Assembly (NCBI GenBank): GCA_021399345.1
Contig: JAAFKI010000053.1
Span: 1 to 35,277, forward strand
DNA from: Candidatus Heimdallarchaeota archaeon
GTDB lineage: Archaea > Asgardarchaeota > Heimdallarchaeia > Heimdallarchaeales > Heimdallarchaeaceae
Length of the DNA: 35,277 nt
Direction: 5' to 3'
A model generated the notes under the pieces. That model searched no databases and was not told the origin of the DNA. It saw only the letters and a program-made list of their open reading frames with translations. The position numbers and the translations under genes were made by a program. Shown here one piece after another: positions 31,676-35,277 of this stretch. Numbering within the stretch: the first letter of the stretch is position 1; each line of letters opens with the position of its first letter.

Positions 31676-32956
31676 TTATTCTTTTTGAATCTTTAATCTT
31701 GCTTTACAAGCTGGGCAAGTTCCATTTCCAACAACCCATTGATATAGATGGTTTTTATGAAAAGCTATATCACAAGAAGGACATCGTATGATAGTCTCTT
31801 TCTTTGAAATAGTTTGTAAACATATAGAACAAGTAACAGTGATGGCTTCTTTTGTAACTAAATTATAGTTAATGTCTTTTTTCTGGAAATCAACATCATA
31901 AACGAGCTTAGGTGAATATTCAACTTTATTTTTATTCAAACTATGATTTGTTACTCTATTCTTTTTTCTTCTTTGGAAGAGTTTGAATGAAATGAAAACA
32001 CCAGCAAGGTACAATACAGAGAATAATACGATTATTGGATTAGCTGTAAAAAAGGGTGGAGTGTTAGTTTCGATAGAATCATCGATGATTTTCCATTGAA
32101 AAGCTAAGTCAGAATACTTTTTATCAAATGGAATATCTGCAAGATTTTTTGCTCCTGTATTAATAAATAACCTTGCGATATTTTCGGTTTGAACATGATC
32201 ATAAAATAAACTAATTAAAATGTCGTTTTCAGCATTATAATCACTAAAGTTAAAGATTATTTCATACCAATCCCCTTCAGATATCCCCCCATCTATCCCT
32301 ATATTTAACTCTGATACGTCACTTATTGCGAAATTATCAGATTCTGATTTGATAGATGTCTGATTTTCATCAAGAAGATTAAGAGTGTAGTTAGTTGTTT
32401 CAAGGTATCTACTGCCTAAGATTGTAACTAGTTTGTCAATACTCTGGTAATATTCTGCAAATCTCTCTACTCCAAAGAAAAATTGAGGTTCTAAATTAAG
32501 ATTCATGGAATAGGTCCAGATAGGATAAACATCTGATACTGTAAAATTAAATAAACATTCTTCAACATAAAGTGAACTTACTCTAACTCTAATAATTTCA
32601 TAAATTTCCAATCCAGTTGTAAAATAATGTATTCCTGTATCACCATGATTGATTAACCAACTATCGTAAATGGTTTCACTCTGATCTAAGACTAATTGTA
32701 TCATAAGACCATTGTAAGGCCCTTGTATAACACTTCCCCATTCCTGAACAGAAATACTAAATTCGAATACTGCTCCTTCGATAAGAATGAAATACTCACT
32801 GTTGTTATAGGAAGAACTAACTTTAAGACTATAACTTTTATCTACAGCTTTTGTTGTTGTGTCATCAGTGATAACCAATCCATTTGTATGATTTAGTAAT
32901 GTCATGGTTAATGAAAGAGATATAAAAAAAAGAAAGAGAGTTTTTGATTTACTCAT
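31676..32956 (-). CDS. Membrane protein with C-terminal RING-like zinc finger
   Basis: A 426-residue protein. It has a signal peptide (LFLFFISLSLTMTLL), an extracellular beta-rich domain with many NxS/T sites, a transmembrane helix (IIVLFSVLYLAGVFISFKLF, about residue 325) and a cytosolic tail. The tail ends in a zinc finger: Cys376, Cys379, Cys392, Cys395, His400, His403, Cys414 and Cys417 (C-x2-C-x12-C-x2-C-x4-H-x2-H-x10-C-x2-C). The spacing resembles the prokaryotic RING (Prok-RING) group, with H in place of the usual C as sixth ligand. Whether it binds E2-like proteins is unknown. The gene follows the VWA gene by four bases, with GGTGAT before its ATG. Confidence 0.82.
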   Translation of the reverse strand: MSKSKTLFLFFISLSLTMTLLNHTNGLVITDDTTTKAVDKSYSLKVSSSYNNSEYFILIEGAVFEFSISVQEWGSVIQGPYNGLMIQLVLDQSETIYDSWLINHGDTGIHYFTTGLEIYEIIRVRVSSLYVEECLFNFTVSDVYPIWTYSMNLNLEPQFFFGVERFAEYYQSIDKLVTILGSRYLETTNYTLNLLDENQTSIKSESDNFAISDVSELNIGIDGGISEGDWYEIIFNFSDYNAENDILISLFYDHVQTENIARLFINTGAKNLADIPFDKKYSDLAFQWKIIDDSIETNTPPFFTANPIIVLFSVLYLAGVFISFKLFQRRKKNRVTNHSLNKNKVEYSPKLVYDVDFQKKDINYNLVTKEAITVTCSICLQTISKKETIIRCPSCDIAFHKNHLYQWVVGNGTCPACKARLKIQKE

Positions 32957-32960
32957 TTGA

Positions 32961-35027
32961 TCACCGCTTCTTACGTTTTATGAATCCAAGCAAAGCTGTT
33001 AATCCAAGTATGGTTACAAAGATTGGCCAAGACGAAGATTGATAGTAATGATCATGTGTGTCGTACTCATTCTCATTAACAAAGCCTATGTCAATCTCCC
33101 CAACATGATAATCTGCAACAACCAACATCAAAAATTCATCTTCTGTAAGATATACTTCACTACTTTGTTTGTATAGGTAGTCCATACTACTTGCATTGAA
33201 CACATAGATTCCTGTTTGAACCACATATGAATCAGCATAAAATTTGCATTGTTCTGTAGATTCTAAGCTATTGTCTATCTCAAAAAGATAAGCGTCATCA
33301 GCTCCAATATCCACACTTATCTTGTCTCCCAATTCAAGTCTCCGAGGTATTGCATTTGCTATAGTCACTTCTATAATTTCTGAAGAGACCAAAGAGATTT
33401 TTATGGTGTGACTAGCTGGGATTGCAATTACATCATAGTTGGATCCGAGTTTATCTAGAACAATTGAAGAATAAGCTACATCTACTGCTAAGATGTCATA
33501 GGTATCATAGGTATCACCAATAATCATTCCATAGGAATCATTGAATGGATGTCCTGTTAAGCGATAAATAACTCTCTGATTAGGATATAAAACTATCTCT
33601 TTTTTCTTGTTAAAAGGTATTAATGAATACTCATAGATGTTAGAGAAATCAATATTTTGTATCTCGCTAGAAATTCTATTTCCGAGCCAATCCTCAGTAT
33701 AGATTTGATAATACAAAAACTCTGTTTGTTCAGTAAATAGTAAAGATAGACAGTATGAGTCGTTGAATAGTGATGTGGCATTAGCAATAGTCCAAAAAAT
33801 AGCTCTGTCAAATTTATAGTAAATCTCAACAAATGAAACTCCTGTAACATCTTTTATTTCACTCATGATATTTACATACTTCTCATCAGTTAGAAAATCT
33901 TCACCAAAGTAGACCCAAGTATCAATTTCCGGAGGCAAATCGTCCAATAAAACAACAAATGTTTTTTCGATGCTTCTTCTTTCATCTTGATCATTCTGGT
34001 GAGATAATTGAACGGTTATTTTGAAATCCAATTCAACTGCATAGAGTACTATTAATTCTCCAATGATATCTGGAATGTCTGTTGTCTGAGGATATTCAAA
34101 ACCAATTTCAACATAAGTACCTCCTGTTATTTCAGCTCCAGGACGTAACTGGTCAAAAACCTGATTACTCGAACCAGTAGCTGCAATAGTACAAAGTATA
34201 AACCCTTCAACTGCATATTGTTGATAGATATCGTTTAGTTGAGAAGTTGATCTAATGACAGTTCCACCATTATCTACTTCATCAGTAATTAACACTACCA
34301 ATTTAACTGCATCAGTACGCCAATCAAGATTCATCTTAGTAGCATATAATGCGTCACCCCAAGGTTCAGTACCACCATTAGCTGCAGTTTGAGCTAACAC
34401 ACTAACAATATCTTCAACATCGAAAGTGAGGGGAAAGATCAAGCTATCTTCTAGATAGGGATTATAATCAGGATTGCCCCCAAAGAGAACCAAACCTACT
34501 CGGAGATCAGGAACTTCTAAATCGATTTCATCAATAACTCTGATTAATTCGCTAGTTAAAGTTTCGATTTCATCTCCCATAGAACCAGACTGATCAAGAA
34601 CGATGGCCAAATCTAGAGCAGAAGAAACTTCTGCAGTGGATTCTGTAAGGATTGAGTGTTCGTTGGTAATCCATGATTCTCCTATTTCAAGATAATCTTT
34701 AGTAGAATCAGACGGATTTTGTATTGTTCCAAAGTCGTTTGTTTGGGCATAAAATTCCAGAAGATCAAGCTCTTGGTCCGAATTATTTGTTACATTAAAA
34801 CAAACACTAAAAGAATCTCCAGGTAGAGTACTTGGAATGTTATCCGAACGGTAGGACTGCAAGTCTGTTATCATCTCAATTGAGACATTATCTAAAGGAC
34901 TTGTTGTTTCAAGACTTAACTGATTTATAACTGGTGAAAAACTCTCAGTTTTACTAATTACATGCATGATAGGTGTGAATAAACCTACCAGCACAATTGT
35001 GCAAAAAATTATTCCGTTTATTTTCAT
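32961..35027 (-). CDS. Surface VWA-domain protein with C-terminal membrane anchor
   Basis: A 688-residue exported protein. The signal peptide spans about residues 5-25. A von Willebrand factor A domain lies at about 138-330 with a complete MIDAS: Asp145, Ser147 and Ser149 in LDQSGS, Thr220 in GGTEPWGD and Asp249 in ITDEVDN. Further beta-sandwich-like regions follow, then a C-terminal helix (WPIFVTILGLTALLGFI) and RKKR stop-transfer. MIDAS-type domains bind ligands through a divalent metal, so a cell-surface adhesion or assembly role is likely. I chose ATG at 35025-35027 over the TTG three codons earlier. It is cotranscribed with the RING-like gene downstream. Confidence 0.9.
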   Translation of the reverse strand: MKINGIIFCTIVLVGLFTPIMHVISKTESFSPVINQLSLETTSPLDNVSIEMITDLQSYRSDNIPSTLPGDSFSVCFNVTNNSDQELDLLEFYAQTNDFGTIQNPSDSTKDYLEIGESWITNEHSILTESTAEVSSALDLAIVLDQSGSMGDEIETLTSELIRVIDEIDLEVPDLRVGLVLFGGNPDYNPYLEDSLIFPLTFDVEDIVSVLAQTAANGGTEPWGDALYATKMNLDWRTDAVKLVVLITDEVDNGGTVIRSTSQLNDIYQQYAVEGFILCTIAATGSSNQVFDQLRPGAEITGGTYVEIGFEYPQTTDIPDIIGELIVLYAVELDFKITVQLSHQNDQDERRSIEKTFVVLLDDLPPEIDTWVYFGEDFLTDEKYVNIMSEIKDVTGVSFVEIYYKFDRAIFWTIANATSLFNDSYCLSLLFTEQTEFLYYQIYTEDWLGNRISSEIQNIDFSNIYEYSLIPFNKKKEIVLYPNQRVIYRLTGHPFNDSYGMIIGDTYDTYDILAVDVAYSSIVLDKLGSNYDVIAIPASHTIKISLVSSEIIEVTIANAIPRRLELGDKISVDIGADDAYLFEIDNSLESTEQCKFYADSYVVQTGIYVFNASSMDYLYKQSSEVYLTEDEFLMLVVADYHVGEIDIGFVNENEYDTHDHYYQSSSWPIFVTILGLTALLGFIKRKKR

Positions 35028-35132
35028 TTGTATCAAGATATCATTATTGTGAGATGTTAATAAATCTTTCTCTCGCGGTTGTTTTTACCCTTTGTACTTC
35101 CGTTCTACTTAAAATATCAAAATTCCGATATA

Positions 35133-35140
35133 TTTATATA
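35133..35140 (+). promoter_or_regulatory. TATA box for the 35164 gene
   Basis: TTTATATA lies 24-31 nt before the ATG at 35164, the spacing expected for a leaderless archaeal transcript. Confidence 0.55.
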
Positions 35141-35163
35141 TTCTTTATATTACTGTATTCTTG

Positions 35164-35277
35164 ATGTCGGAAAAACACTTCGAAAAAATGATTAGTTTAC
35201 TTGAAGAAATAAGTACAAGACTGAAGAATATAGAGGGTAAACTAAACATAGAAGAAACAGCAGTAAAAACTGGTGTA
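35164..35277 (+). CDS. Unknown protein, first 38 residues (runs off the window)
   Basis: The frame begins MSEKHFEKMISLLEEISTRL and is open to the window edge. The visible part is a charged amphipathic helix with a heptad-like pattern, probably coiled coil. There is no signal peptide. A TATA box at 35133-35140 supports the start. No family is recognised. Confidence 0.6.
   Translation, partial: MSEKHFEKMISLLEEISTRLKNIEGKLNIEETAVKTGV

Noticed and set aside
1..35277. tRNA, rRNA or CRISPR loci
   Set aside because: Gaps between genes are under about 275 bases and none shows a cloverleaf, rRNA core or regularly spaced repeats.

Overview
The window is AT-rich archaeal DNA (roughly one third G+C by eye) and most likely comes from an Asgard archaeon, possibly of the Heimdall lineage; the rank below Asgard is a guess. 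The archaeal evidence is an Orc1/Cdc6 initiator, an archaeal-type AMP phosphorylase, a free-standing AlaX, Lrp/AsnC-type regulators, TATA boxes about 25-30 nt before many start codons, and frequent TTG/GTG starts. The Asgard flavour comes from a Ras-superfamily GTPase, two proteins that look like degenerate GTPases, a 7TM protein with a longin/roadblock-like cytosolic tail, a membrane RING-like protein and a possible GTPase-associated (GAP1-N-like) protein. No rRNA, tRNA, CRISPR array, insertion sequence or clear replication origin was seen. No stretch over 300 bases lacks a gene.

Region by region. (1) 1-1058: a partial unknown gene and a small GTPase, both on the minus strand. (2) 1162-3266: a 61-residue protein coupled to a radical SAM/SPASM enzyme, then a 37-residue four-cysteine mini-protein and a two-helix membrane peptide; this looks like a small peptide-modification locus. 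(3) 3285-5716: a DUF123/GIY-YIG-like protein overlapping a TPR protein (minus), then the GAP1-N-like protein (plus). (4) 5763-8798: a purC-like relic, then a minus-strand sulfur-trafficking operon in transcription order tusA, sqr-like, tusA, dsrE2, dsrE, HTH regulator. Two symmetric DNA elements lie in its divergent promoter. (5) 8954-14226: an exported M14 carboxypeptidase, the 7TM-longin protein, a UDP-GlcNAc 2-epimerase with an extra C-terminal tail, and a TauE/SafE anion exporter that may connect with the sulfur operon. (6) 14310-19429: a winged-helix plus pseudo-GTPase protein, three tandem paralogous membrane proteins on the minus strand, a small membrane protein, and a longin-like plus pseudo-GTPase protein. 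(7) 19489-23250: an alpha/beta-hydrolase relic, two complete alpha/beta-hydrolases (one apparently with a cysteine nucleophile), an ICMT-like membrane protein, and a divergent Lrp regulator/peroxiredoxin pair with an inverted repeat around the shared promoter. (8) 23267-29986: DegV, adenine deaminase, AlaX, an exported glycoprotein-like protein, AMP phosphorylase and a GNAT acetyltransferase. (9) 30115-35277: Orc1/Cdc6, a lone Lrp effector-binding domain, a two-gene operon of a surface VWA protein and a membrane RING-like protein, and the first codons of another gene.

Functionally, sulfide oxidation and persulfide relay (SQR, TusA, DsrE) with a possible sulfite/thiosulfate exporter form one theme. 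AMP and adenine salvage (AMP phosphorylase, adenine deaminase) form a second. GTPase-related signalling at membranes, spread over several small loci, forms a third. The most novel candidates are the 7TM-longin fusion, the two P-loop-less GTPase-like proteins, the radical SAM mini-locus and the VWA/RING operon.
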